NCBI RefSeq assembly: GCF_016009175.1
Contig: NZ_JADUCM010000007.1
Span: 1 to 64,000, forward strand
DNA length: 64,000 nucleotides
DNA from: Pseudomonas alkylphenolica
GTDB lineage: Bacteria; Pseudomonadota; Gammaproteobacteria; Pseudomonadales; Pseudomonadaceae
Direction: 5' to 3'
Made by a program: the position numbers and the translations under genes. The notes under the pieces are model-generated. The model was given only the letters and a program-made list of their open reading frames with translations. It did not search any database and was not told the origin of the DNA. The number at the start of each line of letters is the position of its first letter. Position 1 is the first letter of the stretch. Shown piece after piece: positions 9,985 to 21,745 of the stretch.

Positions 9985-10470
9985 TCAGTCGCGGAAGTTG
10001 TTGAACTGCAGTGGCATGCCGAATTCCTTGGCGCGCAGGGCTGCAATGGCTTCCTGCAGGTCATCGCGTTTTTTACCGGTGACCCGTACCTGCTCACCCT
10101 GGATGGCGGCCTGCACCTTGAGTTTGGCGTCTTTGATATGGGCAACGATCTTCTTCGCCAGCTCCTTGTCGATGCCTTCCTTGAGGGTGGCGTCCTGTTT
10201 CATCACTTTGCCCGACGCGTAGGCGTCCTTCACTTCCAGGCACTGCACGTCGATCTTGCGCTTGACCAGGGCCAGCTTGAGGATCTCGATCATCGCCTCG
10301 AGCTGGAATTCGGCTTCGGCCGTCAGGGTGACGGTCAGATCCTTTTCCTTGAACTCGAAGCTGCCCTTGCCCTTGAGGTCATAGCGACGGTCCAGGTCCT
10401 TGACCGCGTTTTCCACGGCGTTGGTGACTTCGTGCTTGTCCAGTTCCGATACCACGTCGAACGACGGCAT
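9985..10470 (-). CDS. yajQ: YajQ family nucleotide-binding protein
   Basis: This 161-residue protein starts [15 protein letters not shown] and ends [10 protein letters not shown], both typical of the family. YajQ proteins have two ferredoxin-like folds and bind nucleotides; some homologues bind cyclic di-GMP and partner with a LysR-type regulator. No such regulator is adjacent. An AGAGAAGG ribosome binding site precedes the ATG. Confidence 0.95.
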   Translation of the reverse strand: MPSFDVVSELDKHEVTNAVENAVKDLDRRYDLKGKGSFEFKEKDLTVTLTAEAEFQLEAMIEILKLALVKRKIDVQCLEVKDAYASGKVMKQDATLKEGIDKELAKKIVAHIKDAKLKVQAAIQGEQVRVTGKKRDDLQEAIAALRAKEFGMPLQFNNFRD

Positions 10471-10490
10471 ACCTTCTCTCCAAAAAATAA

Positions 10491-11501
<1,011 letters not shown>

Positions 11502-11551
11502 GCGCAGCGGTACCCTGCCCTTTCACCTACCGACCAGGATCTGGCTTTCAC

Positions 11552-13588
11552 ATGACGCTGCGCGAACGCCTGGAGAACCTGCCGGTCGGCCAGAAACTGC
11601 TGGCCGCCCTGCTGGTGTTGTTGATCACCATTTTGCTGGTGGCCAACGTCACCTTTATCAGCGCCGCCTACTGGATCTCCCAGGAAAGCATGGCCCCACA
11701 GGCCCTGCAGACTATTGGCCGGCTGGTAGCCAACCCGCAACTGTCTGCCCAGGCCGCAGACTCGCCCGACGCGGCGAACGAGCTGCTCAAGGAACTCGAC
11801 AGCTATACACCACTGCGTGCGGCGGCGGTGTACGGCGGCGACGGCAAACTGCTTGCGCAATTGCAGCACGGCGAACAACTGCCCCTGCCCAAGCGTTACC
11901 GCAACATCGAGAACTGGCGTCTGACCGAGTTTCGCAGTACCCAGCTGACGCCAATACCGCGCCCGGGCGGGGCTCCCGGGCATCTGTTGATGGTCGCCAG
12001 CAGCGAACTGCCGATGGCGTTCTATACCGGTATCCTCACCGCCAGCCTGGGCATCCTGGTGTTCAGCATTTTGCTGTGGATGGTTATCGCCCGGCAGATC
12101 AAGCGCCTGATCACGCAACCGATCTATCAACTCGAACAGCTGTCGCGCCAGGTGACCCGCGAAGAAAACTATGCGCTACGCGCGCACCGCGGCAACGACG
12201 ACGAAATCGGCAGCCTGGCCGAAGCGTTCAACACCATGCTCTCGCGCATCGAAGCCCGCGAGCAGCAACTCAAGCGCACCCGTGACGAATTCCAGCAAGC
12301 CTACGACCAGGCGCAGGGCCTGGCTGAGGAAACCCGCCATACCAACCGCAAGCTGGAGCTGGAAGTCCAGGTGCGCAGCAAGATCGAGAAAAAGCTCACC
12401 GGCTTTCAGAACTACCTCAACAGCATCATCGACTCGATGCCCTCGGCATTGATCGCCCTCGACGAGCAACTCTACGTCACCCAGTGGAATCAGGAAGCCA
12501 GCGCACTGTCCGGCACGCCGCTGGACGAAGCGCTGAACCAGCCGATCTTCCTCGCCTTCGAGCCGCTCAAGCCGTTCCTGCCGCAGCTCAAGGAAAGCGT
12601 CGAGAAGCACCGGGTGGCGAAAATCGAGCGGGTCACCTGGACCAAGGGCGACGACAGCCGCTACTACGCCCTGACCTTCTACCCGTTGATGGGTGGCGGC
12701 GGGCGCGGCGTGGTGATCCGGATCGACGACATCACCCAGCGTCTGTCGCTGGAAGAAATGATGGTGCAGTCGGAGAAGATGCTGTCGGTGGGTGGCCTGG
12801 CCGCCGGCATGGCCCATGAAATCAACAACCCGCTGGGGGCGATCCTGCACAACGTACAAAACGTACGCCGGCGCCTGTCACCGGACCTGGCGAAGAATCA
12901 GGAGCAGGCCGGCGAGCTGGGCATCGACCTGGCTACCGTCAACCGCTACCTGGAAAGCCGCGAGGTCCCGCAGTTGCTCGATGGCATTGCCCAGGCTGGC
13001 GCGCGTGCGGCCAAGATCGTCACCCACATGCTCAGCTTCAGCCGGCGCAGCAATCGCCAACTGGCGCCTTGCGATCTGCCGGCATTGATCGATCAAGCCG
13101 TGGAAATTGCCGGCAATGACTTCGACCTGACCATCGGCTTCGACTTCAAGGGCCAGGCCATCATCCGCCAGTTCGACCCGAACCTGGGCCCGGTACCCTG
13201 CACGGCCAACGAACTGGAGCAGGTGCTCCTGAACCTGTTGAAAAACGCCGCCCAGGCCATTCATCTGCGCGAAGACGACAGTGAGCCGGGGCGCATCATC
13301 CTGCGCACCCGGCTGAACCCGCCCTGGGCCGAGATTCAGGTAGAAGACAACGGCGTCGGCATGCCCGAGGCCGTGCGCAAGCGCACCTTCGAACCGTTCT
13401 TCACTACCAAGGAAATCGGCCAGGGCACAGGGCTTGGCCTGTCCGTTTCGTACTTCATCATCACCAACAACCACAAGGGCCAGATGGAGGTGCAATCGGC
13501 ACCGGGGCAAGGCACCTGCTTTACCTTGCGCCTGCCACTGGCCAGCAGCTCGCCCACCGTGGTCGAGCATCACTCAATGGAGTCATGA
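11552..13588 (+). CDS. Membrane sensor histidine kinase (HAMP-PAS-HisKA-HATPase)
   Basis: The order is: TM1 (about 17-38), periplasmic domain of about 115 residues, TM2 (about 156-176), HAMP (about 177-230), coiled coil (about 230-280), PAS (about 284-390), HisKA with phospho-acceptor H422 in AGMAHEINNPLGAI, then an ATPase domain with N box NLLKNAAQAI, G1 DNGVGMP and G2 GTGLGLSV. The HEINNP-type box resembles kinases of the NtrB/DctB-like class. No response regulator gene is adjacent. As I recall, PAO1 has a similarly placed kinase, PA4398, connected with swarming and biofilm. Its 3' end overlaps the next gene by 4 bases, so they are translationally coupled. Confidence 0.9.
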   Translation: MTLRERLENLPVGQKLLAALLVLLITILLVANVTFISAAYWISQESMAPQALQTIGRLVANPQLSAQAADSPDAANELLKELDSYTPLRAAAVYGGDGKLLAQLQHGEQLPLPKRYRNIENWRLTEFRSTQLTPIPRPGGAPGHLLMVASSELPMAFYTGILTASLGILVFSILLWMVIARQIKRLITQPIYQLEQLSRQVTREENYALRAHRGNDDEIGSLAEAFNTMLSRIEAREQQLKRTRDEFQQAYDQAQGLAEETRHTNRKLELEVQVRSKIEKKLTGFQNYLNSIIDSMPSALIALDEQLYVTQWNQEASALSGTPLDEALNQPIFLAFEPLKPFLPQLKESVEKHRVAKIERVTWTKGDDSRYYALTFYPLMGGGGRGVVIRIDDITQRLSLEEMMVQSEKMLSVGGLAAGMAHEINNPLGAILHNVQNVRRRLSPDLAKNQEQAGELGIDLATVNRYLESREVPQLLDGIAQAGARAAKIVTHMLSFSRRSNRQLAPCDLPALIDQAVEIAGNDFDLTIGFDFKGQAIIRQFDPNLGPVPCTANELEQVLLNLLKNAAQAIHLREDDSEPGRIILRTRLNPPWAEIQVEDNGVGMPEAVRKRTFEPFFTTKEIGQGTGLGLSVSYFIITNNHKGQMEVQSAPGQGTCFTLRLPLASSSPTVVEHHSMES

Positions 13589-14160
13589 ACATGGGTTTTC
13601 GGTTGTCGAAGATCTACACCCGCACCGGCGACAAAGGCGAAACCGGCCTGGGTGACGGCCGTCGGGTACCCAAGGATCATCCGCGCATCGAGGCCATTGG
13701 CGAGGTCGACAGCCTGAACAGCCAGCTCGGGCTGCTGCTGGCCGGGCTGGCCGAACAGCAACTGGATGAGGTGATCGAGGTGCTGGCGCCTTGCCAACAC
13801 CGTTTGTTCGATCTGGGCGGTGAGCTGGCGATGCCCAGTTACCAGGCGCTGAACGCCACCGAAGTAGAACGCCTGGAAGCGGCGATCGACCGCTGGAACG
13901 AGGAACTGGGGCCACTGGAAAACTTCATTCTGCCCAGTGGCTCGGCACTGATCGCCCAGGCCCACGTGTGCCGTAGTCTGGCGCGCAGTGCCGAACGGCG
14001 CTGCCAGCAACTGAACAGTGTCGAACCGCTGGCTGGAGTGGGTTTGGCGTACATCAACCGGTTGTCGGATCTGCTGTTTGTAGCGGCGCGCTTGATCGGC
14101 CGGCGGCAAGGGGTTGCAGAGGTGCTTTGGCAGGCGGCGGCGAAACCCCTTCGCGGGTGA
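13585..14160 (+). CDS. PduO-type ATP:cob(I)alamin adenosyltransferase
   Basis: This 191-residue protein carries the family N-terminal signature YTRTGDKGETGLGDGRR (about 11-27) and the C-terminal YINRLSDLLFVAARL. It transfers the adenosyl group of ATP to cob(I)alamin to make adenosylcobalamin. The start ATG overlaps the sensor-kinase stop (ATGA). The last codons and the stop lie inside a REP palindrome, so the C-terminal end (KPLRG) is encoded by repeat sequence. No B12-dependent enzyme is adjacent. Confidence 0.92.
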   Translation: MNMGFRLSKIYTRTGDKGETGLGDGRRVPKDHPRIEAIGEVDSLNSQLGLLLAGLAEQQLDEVIEVLAPCQHRLFDLGGELAMPSYQALNATEVERLEAAIDRWNEELGPLENFILPSGSALIAQAHVCRSLARSAERRCQQLNSVEPLAGVGLAYINRLSDLLFVAARLIGRRQGVAEVLWQAAAKPLRG

Positions 14161-14210
14161 ACCTGCTCCCACAGGGCCAGGGCAATCTGTAGGAGCAGGC
14201 CCGCGAAGGA
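14149..14210. repeat. REP pair overlapping a stop codon
   Basis: CCTTCGCGGGTGAACCTGCTCCCACAG (14149-14174, first half) and CTGTAGGAGCAGGCCCGCGAAGG (14187-14209) form an inverted pair with a 12-base loop. The adenosyltransferase stop TGA (14158-14160) lies in the left arm. It separates convergent genes and may protect or terminate both transcripts. Confidence 0.8.
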
Positions 14211-14211
14211 T

Positions 14212-15156
14212 TCAGACCTCAGGCCAGAACGCGCGGATTCCCGCTACACCTTGAGCGCCGTGCTGCCAGGCCTTTTCGCGTTCGGCAGCGCCGACGCCAC
14301 CGAGCAGGTACACCGGCTTGCTGAAGCCTTCGATCAGCAGGCAGGCCTGCTCCCAACCCAGCGGCTGGGCATCCGGGTGCGTCTGGGTCGCTTGTACCGG
14401 CGACAGGGTGACAAAGTCCACTCCCATCTGCTCGGCCAGGCTCAACTCTTCGGCATTGTGGCAGGACGCCGCCAGCCAGCGCTCTTTCGGGAACGGCCGC
14501 CCCTTGCTGGCATACTTGCGCAACTGCTCGGACGTCAGGTGCCAACCGGCCGCAGGGAAATCACCCAGCCACTCCAGTGGCCCCTTGAGCATCAATTGCG
14601 CCTTGCCAGCACACAGCCCCACGGCATCGACGGCAACGTCGCGGTACTTGGGGTCATACATGTTCGGCGCACGCAACTGAACCAGTTTGATCCCGCCGGC
14701 AATGGCCTTTTGAATGCCCCGCAGCATCTGCGGCACTTCCAGGCCTTCCGGGGTAATCATGTATTCGCCAGGCAGACGCGCCGCTGCGACGATCGACTGG
14801 TTGGCTTCCGGGAAATCGTACTGCGGCAGCTCGCGGGCAGTTACCCAGGCCAGCGGCTGGCCTTCGGCGCCATGCGGTTCGCCGGTGAACGCGCTGACTT
14901 CCCAGACATCCAGCAATACCTGTTTGTCCGGGTAGTCGTGGTGAACCTTGATCAACGGCCGGGCGGCCGTGACGACAATGCCCAGCTCTTCGTTCAGCTC
15001 ACGGGACAGGGCGATTTCCACGGCTTCGCCGTCTTCCACCTTGCCACCGGGGAACTCCCACAGACCGCCCTGGTGCTGGGTATCCGCGCGCCGGGCAATG
15101 AGGATTCGGCCGTCAGCACCACGAATGACCGCGGCGGCTACATGAATGCGTTTCAC
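14212..15156 (-). CDS. Nudix hydrolase fused to a ThiE/TenI-like domain
   Basis: The 314-residue product has an N-terminal MutT-type Nudix domain (1-130). The box reads GGKVEDGEAVEIALSRELNEELG at about 38-60. A C-terminal TIM-barrel domain like thiamine-phosphate synthase/TenI follows (about 140-314), with KLVQLRAPNMYD, WHLTSEQL and VYLLGGVG. The first domain is expected to hydrolyse oxidised nucleoside triphosphates such as 8-oxo-dGTP. The second lacks the usual INDR-type motif after QLR, so TMP synthase activity is doubtful. The architecture is known in pseudomonads as mutT at this locus. It overlaps the GST gene by 4 bases. Confidence 0.88.
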   Translation of the reverse strand: MKRIHVAAAVIRGADGRILIARRADTQHQGGLWEFPGGKVEDGEAVEIALSRELNEELGIVVTAARPLIKVHHDYPDKQVLLDVWEVSAFTGEPHGAEGQPLAWVTARELPQYDFPEANQSIVAAARLPGEYMITPEGLEVPQMLRGIQKAIAGGIKLVQLRAPNMYDPKYRDVAVDAVGLCAGKAQLMLKGPLEWLGDFPAAGWHLTSEQLRKYASKGRPFPKERWLAASCHNAEELSLAEQMGVDFVTLSPVQATQTHPDAQPLGWEQACLLIEGFSKPVYLLGGVGAAEREKAWQHGAQGVAGIRAFWPEV

Positions 15157-15785
15157 CCTTCACGCTCCGCCAGGCCAGCGTTTTGCCATGCCTGAAAGGC
15201 CGGCCACTGGTAGATGGTTTCGATGTAGGCCGCTGCTTCGGCAGGCACTTCCACCCGGTAGGTGCGCAGGCGCACTGCAACCGGCGCGAAGAAAGCGTCA
15301 GCCAGGCTTGGCTTGCCAAACAGGAACGGACCGGCTTCTTTGGCCGCCAGGCGGCACTCAGACCATAGCGCGACGATACGATCGATATCGACCTGCACTT
15401 CCAGCGGCATGTTCTCCAGCGCCTCATCACGAGACAGGTCGAACGGCATGTTGCCTCGCAGCGCGAAGAAGCCACTGTGCATCTGCGCGCAGGCCGAACG
15501 GGCCTGGGCACGCGCGGCGACATCGGTCGGCCACAGGTTGGCCTCGGGATGACGCTCGGCAAGGTATTCGGCGATCGCCAGGGAGTCGGCAATGATGCCG
15601 TGCTCGCACTTGAGCAGAGGCACCTTGGCGGTAGGCGAGAACTCCAGCAGGCGCGCACGGGTGTCGGCCTGATTGAGTTTGATCAGGGTTTCCTCATAGT
15701 CGGCACCCGCCAGCTCAAGGGCCAGGGCGCCACGCAGCGACCAGGAGGAGTACAGCTTGTCGCCGATGATCAGGTGGTAACTCAT
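15153..15785 (-). CDS. Glutathione S-transferase family protein
   Basis: This 210-residue protein has an N-terminal thioredoxin-like domain (1-80). It starts MSYHLIIGDKLYSSWSLRG, with Ser residues at about 14-15 as likely glutathione-activating residues. KVPLLKCEHGIIADSLAIAEYL is the glutathione-binding cis-Pro/acid-Ser region. A helical C-terminal domain follows. The substrate is unknown. It is translationally coupled to the downstream Nudix gene (4-base overlap). Confidence 0.88.
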   Translation of the reverse strand: MSYHLIIGDKLYSSWSLRGALALELAGADYEETLIKLNQADTRARLLEFSPTAKVPLLKCEHGIIADSLAIAEYLAERHPEANLWPTDVAARAQARSACAQMHSGFFALRGNMPFDLSRDEALENMPLEVQVDIDRIVALWSECRLAAKEAGPFLFGKPSLADAFFAPVAVRLRTYRVEVPAEAAAYIETIYQWPAFQAWQNAGLAEREG

Positions 15786-15809
15786 GGTTCGGCTCCATCA
15801 GGGGGAACG

Positions 15810-15844
15810 ATCGCGGAGCCGGTCGAAGCGACTGGCCCCGCGAT
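15810..15844. other. Hairpin between argJ and the GST gene
   Basis: ATCGCGG (15810-15816) pairs with CCGCGAT (15838-15844), with further pairing inside. No T tract follows on either strand, so it is either a variant REP or a transcript-stabilising stem rather than a clear terminator. Confidence 0.5.
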
Positions 15845-15848
15845 GTGA

Positions 15849-17066
15849 TCAGGTACGGTACTCAGCGTTGATTTTTACGTACTCGTGGGACAGGTCGGTG
15901 GTCCAGATGGTTTCGCTGCACTGGCCACGGCCCAGCTCGATACGGATGGTGATTTCCTCTTCGGCCATCACCGCCGAGCCCTGAGCTTCAGTGTAGGTGG
16001 CACTGCGGCCGCCTTTGCTGGCAATACAGACATCGCCCAGGTACACGTCGATCAGGCTGACATCCAGGTCAGGCACCCCAGCGCGGCCTACGGCTGCCAG
16101 GATACGGCCCCAGTTCGGGTCGGAGGCAAACAGCGCGGTCTTGATCAGCGGCGAGTGGGCCACGGCGTAACCGACGTCCAGGCACTCCTGGTGGTTACCG
16201 CCGCCATTGACTTCAACGGTGACAAACTTGGTCGCGCCTTCACCGTCACGGACGATGGCCTGGGCCACTTCCATGCACACTTCGAATACGGCTTTTTTCA
16301 ACGCGTCGAACAACGCGCCCTTGGCTTCGGTGACTTCAGCGACATTCGCCTTGCCAGTGGCAATCAGCATGCAGCAATCGTTGGTCGAGGTATCGCCGTC
16401 GATGGTGATGCGGTTGAACGACTTGTTGGCGCCGTCGAGCATCAGGTCCTTGAGCACCGCCGGGGCGACCTTGGCATCGGTGGCGATGTAGCCGAGCATG
16501 GTGGCCATGTTCGGACGGATCATCCCGGCGCCCTTGCTGATACCGGTAACGGTGATGGTCACGCCTTCGTGCTGGAACTGACGACTCGCACCCTTGGGCA
16601 GGGTATCGGTGGTCATGATTCCAGTGGCAGCAGCCGCCCAGTTGTTTTCCGACAGGTCATCCAGCGCAGCCTGCAGTGCGCCTTCGATTTTCTCGACTGG
16701 CAGCGGCTCGCCGATGACACCGGTAGAAAACGGCAGTACCGCGCTGGCGTCGACGCCAGTGAGCTCGGCCAGCTTGGCGCAGGTGCGCTCGGCAGCCGCC
16801 AGGCCCGGCGCGCCGGTGCCGGCATTGGCGTTACCGGTGTTGGTCAGCAGATAGCGCACGGTGCCCTGTACGCGCTGCTTGGCGAGGATCACCGGCGCTG
16901 CACAAAAGGCATTGAGGGTGAACACGCCAGCCACGCTGGAACCTTCGGCACAGCGCATGACGACGACGTCCTTGCGCCCCGGGCGCTTGATACCCGCAGA
17001 GGCGATGCCGAGTTCAAAACCTGGAACCGGGTGCAACGTTGGCAAAGGACCAAGACCAACAGCCAT
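15849..17066 (-). CDS. argJ: Ornithine acetyltransferase/N-acetylglutamate synthase ArgJ
   Basis: This 405-residue enzyme of the arginine pathway moves the acetyl group from N-acetylornithine to glutamate; bifunctional forms also use acetyl-CoA. The self-cleavage site that makes the two subunits is visible at ATML, with Thr189 as the nucleophile, in the conserved stretch KGAGMIRPNMATMLGYIATDA. The length and start (MAVGLGPLPTLHPVPG) fit the family. It lies downstream of secA on the same strand (127 bases apart). Confidence 0.97.
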   Translation of the reverse strand: MAVGLGPLPTLHPVPGFELGIASAGIKRPGRKDVVVMRCAEGSSVAGVFTLNAFCAAPVILAKQRVQGTVRYLLTNTGNANAGTGAPGLAAAERTCAKLAELTGVDASAVLPFSTGVIGEPLPVEKIEGALQAALDDLSENNWAAAATGIMTTDTLPKGASRQFQHEGVTITVTGISKGAGMIRPNMATMLGYIATDAKVAPAVLKDLMLDGANKSFNRITIDGDTSTNDCCMLIATGKANVAEVTEAKGALFDALKKAVFEVCMEVAQAIVRDGEGATKFVTVEVNGGGNHQECLDVGYAVAHSPLIKTALFASDPNWGRILAAVGRAGVPDLDVSLIDVYLGDVCIASKGGRSATYTEAQGSAVMAEEEITIRIELGRGQCSETIWTTDLSHEYVKINAEYRT

Positions 17067-17193
17067 GAAAGCGCTCCTAGAAAAAATACACCGGCTCGAA
17101 TATACCGGTGCTTGAGATGGAACAACGCCGCGAGGGTACGGAACCGGTCGCGGCGTGGTGTTCGTGAATCAGCAGATTGCCGGGTCGATTACT

Positions 17194-19929
17194 TTAGTTG
17201 ATCTGACCGTGGCAGTGCTTGAACTTCTTGCCCGAACCACACCAGCACAGTTCGTTGCGGCCCAGCTTCTGGTCGTTGCGCACAGGGGCGGCGGCGACGG
17301 CGACTTCAGCGCCCTCCTCCTGCTCCTGAACCTGCTCAAGACCTGGAGCAGCAGCGTGCTGGAACTGCATGCGGGCGGCCAGTTCCTCGGCCTCGCGGCG
17401 CAGGCGTGCTTCTTCTTCGGCAGGGTCTTCGCGGCGAACCTGAACGTGCGAGAGCACGCGGATGGTGTCGCGCTTGATCGAGTCGAGCAGCTCCTGGAAC
17501 AGGTTGAACGACTCGCGCTTGTACTCCTGCTTCGGGTTCTTCTGGGCGTAGCCGCGCAGGTGGATACCGTGACGCAGGTGGTCCATGGTCGACAGGTGGT
17601 CTTTCCACAGGTCGTCCAGTACGCGCAGCAGAATCTGCTTCTCGAAGGTGCGCAGGGCTTCGGCGCTGGCCTGCTCTTCCTTCTCGTTGTAGGCCGCCAT
17701 CAACTCGGTCATGAGCTTCTCGCGCAGGGTTTCTTCGTACAGGTGATCGTCTTCGTCGAGCCACTGCTGAACCGGCAGTTTCACACCGAAATCGCTCGCC
17801 AGCGCGGCTTCCAGGCCAGCCACGTCCCATTGCTCGGGCAGCGACTGCGGCGGAATGTGCTGGGCGACGGTAGCGTCGAGCACTTCCTGACGGAAATCGG
17901 CAATGGTGTCGCCGATGTTGTCAGCTGCCAGCAGGCTGTTACGCATGTGGTAGATGACTTTACGCTGTTCGTTGGCAACGTCGTCGAATTCGAGCAGTTG
18001 CTTACGGATGTCGAAGTTGCGCCCTTCAACCTTGCGCTGGGCCTTCTCGATCGCGTTGGTCACCATGCGGTGCTCGATCGCCTCACCGGACTGCATGCCC
18101 AGTGCCTTCATGAAGTTCTTCACCCGGTCAGAGGCAAAGATGCGCATCAGGCTGTCTTCCAGCGACAGGTAGAAACGGCTGGAACCCGGGTCACCCTGAC
18201 GGCCGGCACGGCCGCGCAGCTGGTTGTCGATACGGCGGGATTCGTGACGCTCGGAGGCGATCACATGCAGGCCACCGGACTCGATCACCTGCTGGTGACG
18301 CTTCTGCCAGTCGGCCTTGATCTGGGCGATCTGCTCGGGCGTCGGGTTCTCCATCGCCGCGACTTCCACTTCCCAGTTACCGCCCAGGAGAATGTCGGTA
18401 CCACGACCGGCCATGTTGGTCGCGATGGTCAGTGCCCCCGGACGACCGGCCTGGGCAATGATCTCGGCTTCTTTTTCGTGGTACTTGGCGTTCAGTACCT
18501 TGTGATCGATGCCTTCCTTCTGGAGCAGATTGGACATGTGCTCGGAGGTCTCGATGGTGGCCGTACCGACCAGCACCGGACGGCCCTGGGCCATGCTTTC
18601 CTTGATGTCGGCAATGATCGCCGCGTACTTCTCTTCGGCGGTCAGGTAGACCAGGTCGTTGAAGTCCTTACGGGCCAGCGGCTTGTTCGGCGGGATGACC
18701 ATAACGTTGAGGTTATAGATCTGGGCGAACTCGAAGGCTTCGGTGTCAGCGGTACCAGTCATGCCGGACAGTTTGTTGTACAGCCGGAAGTAGTTCTGGA
18801 ACGTGGTCGATGCCAGGGTCTGGCTTTCGGCCTGGATGTTCAGGTTTTCCTTCGCTTCGATCGCCTGGTGCAGGCCTTCGGACAAGCGACGGCCCGGCAT
18901 GGTACGGCCGGTGTGCTCGTCGATCAGCAGGATCTGGCCGTCCTGGACGATGTACTCGACATTGCGATGGAACAGCTTGTGCGCACGCAGACCGGCATAG
19001 ACGTGGGTCAGCAGGCCCAGGTTGTGCGCCGAGTAGAGGCTCTCGCCCTCGGCCAGCAGGCCGACCTGGGCAAGCATCTCTTCGATGAACTGGTGACCGG
19101 CTTCGTTGAGCTCGACCTGACGGGTCTTCTCGTCGATCTTGTAGTGGCCTTCCTGGGTAACCTCGCCTTCGACTTCCTCGATGTGCTGCTTGAGGCGCGG
19201 GATCAGCTTGTTGATCTCGATGTACAGCTTGGAGCTGTCTTCGGCCTGGCCGGAGATGATCAGCGGGGTCCGCGCTTCGTCGATCAGGATGGAGTCGACT
19301 TCGTCGATCACGGCGAAATTCAGCTCGCGCTGGAATTTCTCGTCCATGCTGAACGCCATGTTGTCGCGCAGGTAGTCGAAACCGAATTCGTTGTTGGTGC
19401 CGTAGGTGATGTCAGCGGCATAAGCAATGCGCTTCTCTTCCGGCGGCTGGAACGGCGTAACGACGCCAACGCTCAGGCCGAGGAATTCATACAGTGGACG
19501 CATCCAGTTGGCGTCACGGCGGGCCAGGTAGTCGTTGACCGTAACCACGTGCACACCCTTGCCCGACAAGGCATTGAGGTATACCGCCAGGGTTGCGACC
19601 AAAGTCTTGCCTTCACCGGTACGCATTTCTGCGATAGTGCCTTCGTGCAAGGCCATGCCACCGATCAGCTGGACATCGAAGTGGCGCATGCCCATGACCC
19701 GCTTGCCAGCCTCGCGGGCAACAGCGAAGGCCTCCGGCAGCAATTGGTCGAGGGTCTCGCCTTTGGCCAGGCGCTCTTTGAACTCTGCGGTTTTGGCGCG
19801 CAGCTGTTCGTCCGAGAGGGCCACCATCTTCTCTTCGAAGGCATTGACGGACTGCACCGCCTTGAGCAGGCGTTTCACCTCACGCTCGTTCTTGCTTCCA
19901 AAAAGTTTTTTTAACAAAGGCGCAAACAT
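17194..19929 (-). CDS. secA: Preprotein translocase ATPase SecA
   Basis: This 911-residue cytosolic and membrane-peripheral motor drives proteins through SecYEG. Visible features are the start [17 protein letters not shown], Walker A MRTGEGKT (about 102-109), the DEAD-type [28 protein letters not shown] in the second motor domain, and the C-terminal zinc-binding [14 protein letters not shown] that contacts SecB. The frame is open for 42 more codons upstream, but the conserved N-terminus begins at the ATG at 19929. No secM gene is visible upstream. Confidence 0.99.
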   Translation of the reverse strand: MFAPLLKKLFGSKNEREVKRLLKAVQSVNAFEEKMVALSDEQLRAKTAEFKERLAKGETLDQLLPEAFAVAREAGKRVMGMRHFDVQLIGGMALHEGTIAEMRTGEGKTLVATLAVYLNALSGKGVHVVTVNDYLARRDANWMRPLYEFLGLSVGVVTPFQPPEEKRIAYAADITYGTNNEFGFDYLRDNMAFSMDEKFQRELNFAVIDEVDSILIDEARTPLIISGQAEDSSKLYIEINKLIPRLKQHIEEVEGEVTQEGHYKIDEKTRQVELNEAGHQFIEEMLAQVGLLAEGESLYSAHNLGLLTHVYAGLRAHKLFHRNVEYIVQDGQILLIDEHTGRTMPGRRLSEGLHQAIEAKENLNIQAESQTLASTTFQNYFRLYNKLSGMTGTADTEAFEFAQIYNLNVMVIPPNKPLARKDFNDLVYLTAEEKYAAIIADIKESMAQGRPVLVGTATIETSEHMSNLLQKEGIDHKVLNAKYHEKEAEIIAQAGRPGALTIATNMAGRGTDILLGGNWEVEVAAMENPTPEQIAQIKADWQKRHQQVIESGGLHVIASERHESRRIDNQLRGRAGRQGDPGSSRFYLSLEDSLMRIFASDRVKNFMKALGMQSGEAIEHRMVTNAIEKAQRKVEGRNFDIRKQLLEFDDVANEQRKVIYHMRNSLLAADNIGDTIADFRQEVLDATVAQHIPPQSLPEQWDVAGLEAALASDFGVKLPVQQWLDEDDHLYEETLREKLMTELMAAYNEKEEQASAEALRTFEKQILLRVLDDLWKDHLSTMDHLRHGIHLRGYAQKNPKQEYKRESFNLFQELLDSIKRDTIRVLSHVQVRREDPAEEEARLRREAEELAARMQFQHAAAPGLEQVQEQEEGAEVAVAAAPVRNDQKLGRNELCWCGSGKKFKHCHGQIN

Positions 19930-20088
19930 ATCGGCAGGATCTTCCACACATAGGGATGGAGGGCGGCCCCGTGAGTCGCCCGTGCAGCCCTTATGGCCGC
20001 ATGCGAACGAGCATTCTACCCGGAAACGACGGTGAGGAAAGTGGCGGATTTCCACGATGCTGGCACAGCGCTTTGACGGGGCTTTTTT

Positions 20089-20116
20089 ACAATAAGGGCT
20101 TTTTTCACAACTTCAA
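20089..20116 (-). promoter_or_regulatory. Candidate secA promoter
   Basis: On the minus strand there is TTGAAG (20111-20116), then 16 bases, then TATTGT (20089-20094). This gives a leader of about 150 bases. The divergent region 19930-20213 holds this and the upstream region of dciA; no other gene is visible there. Confidence 0.35.
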
Positions 20117-20213
20117 CCCACCGGCAACATGAAGTTTTTCCACAAGCACCCGCGCAAGGCGTGCGCCGGGGGATCTGATAAGATGCCGGTACTGTAACTT
20201 CAGGTGTCCCTTC

Positions 20214-20663
20214 ATGGCTTTTCGCCCCTTGCCGGCCCGCGCGCCCGCCGTACTTCTGCGCGAAGCCCGACCACTCAAAGCCCTGTTCAGTCAGGCCCAG
20301 CGTCTGGCGCAGCTGCAAAAGCTGCTCGACAGCCAGTTGCAGCCAGCCGCCCGCGAACACTGCCATATCGCCTCCTGGCGCGAAGGTACCCTGCTGCTGA
20401 TTGTCACCGACGGCCACTGGGCGACCCGCCTGCGCTACCAGCAAAAGCGCCTGCAACGCCAGCTGCAGACCCTGGAGGTGTTCGCCAGCCTGACCCGGAT
20501 CCTGTTCAAGGTGCAACCCACTGCCGGGACGCCGCCTGTCGCCGGCCACCCCATGGATATTTCCACCGAGTCGGCGCAGAACATCCAGTCGACCGCCGAA
20601 GGCATCAGCGATCCCAACCTGCGTGCTGCCCTGGAACGCCTGGCCAGCCACGGCAAAAAGTGA
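20214..20663 (+). CDS. dciA: DciA-like protein (DUF721)
   Basis: This 149-residue protein has a DUF721 core at about residues 20-100 (LKALFSQAQRLAQLQKLLDSQL, then LLLIVTDGHWATRLRYQQKRL). DciA is the replicative-helicase operator found in bacteria that lack DnaC; it interacts with DnaB during loading. A Ser/Thr/Gln-rich tail follows. It diverges from secA and converges with lpxC, as in other pseudomonads. Confidence 0.85.
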   Translation: MAFRPLPARAPAVLLREARPLKALFSQAQRLAQLQKLLDSQLQPAAREHCHIASWREGTLLLIVTDGHWATRLRYQQKRLQRQLQTLEVFASLTRILFKVQPTAGTPPVAGHPMDISTESAQNIQSTAEGISDPNLRAALERLASHGKK

Positions 20664-20669
20664 CCGCGC

Positions 20670-20697
20670 ATAAAAAAGGCCACCCGAAGGTGGCCTT
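20670..20697 (-). terminator. Terminator of lpxC / end of dcw cluster
   Basis: The stem AAGGCCACC / GGTGGCCTT with a CGAA loop is followed on the minus strand by TTTTTTATGC. It lies about 25 bases past the lpxC stop and also just after dciA, but has no T tract on the plus strand. Confidence 0.8.
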
Positions 20698-20721
20698 AAT
20701 CACTAGAGAGAGTGTTCGAAC

Positions 20722-21707
<986 letters not shown>

Positions 21708-21745
21708 CTGAATACCAATCACCCTTATACCCCTGATAAATTTCA

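Noticed and set aside
17155-19914. A 919-codon plus-strand open frame opposite secA
   Set aside because: It is the antisense shadow of secA. High G+C codon use keeps the complementary frame open. It has no recognisable domain, and SecA motifs are intact on the minus strand.
19930-20055. N-terminal extension of SecA by 42 residues
   Set aside because: The frame is open, but the SecA family begins at [11 protein letters not shown]. The extension is basic, Cys-rich and without similarity.
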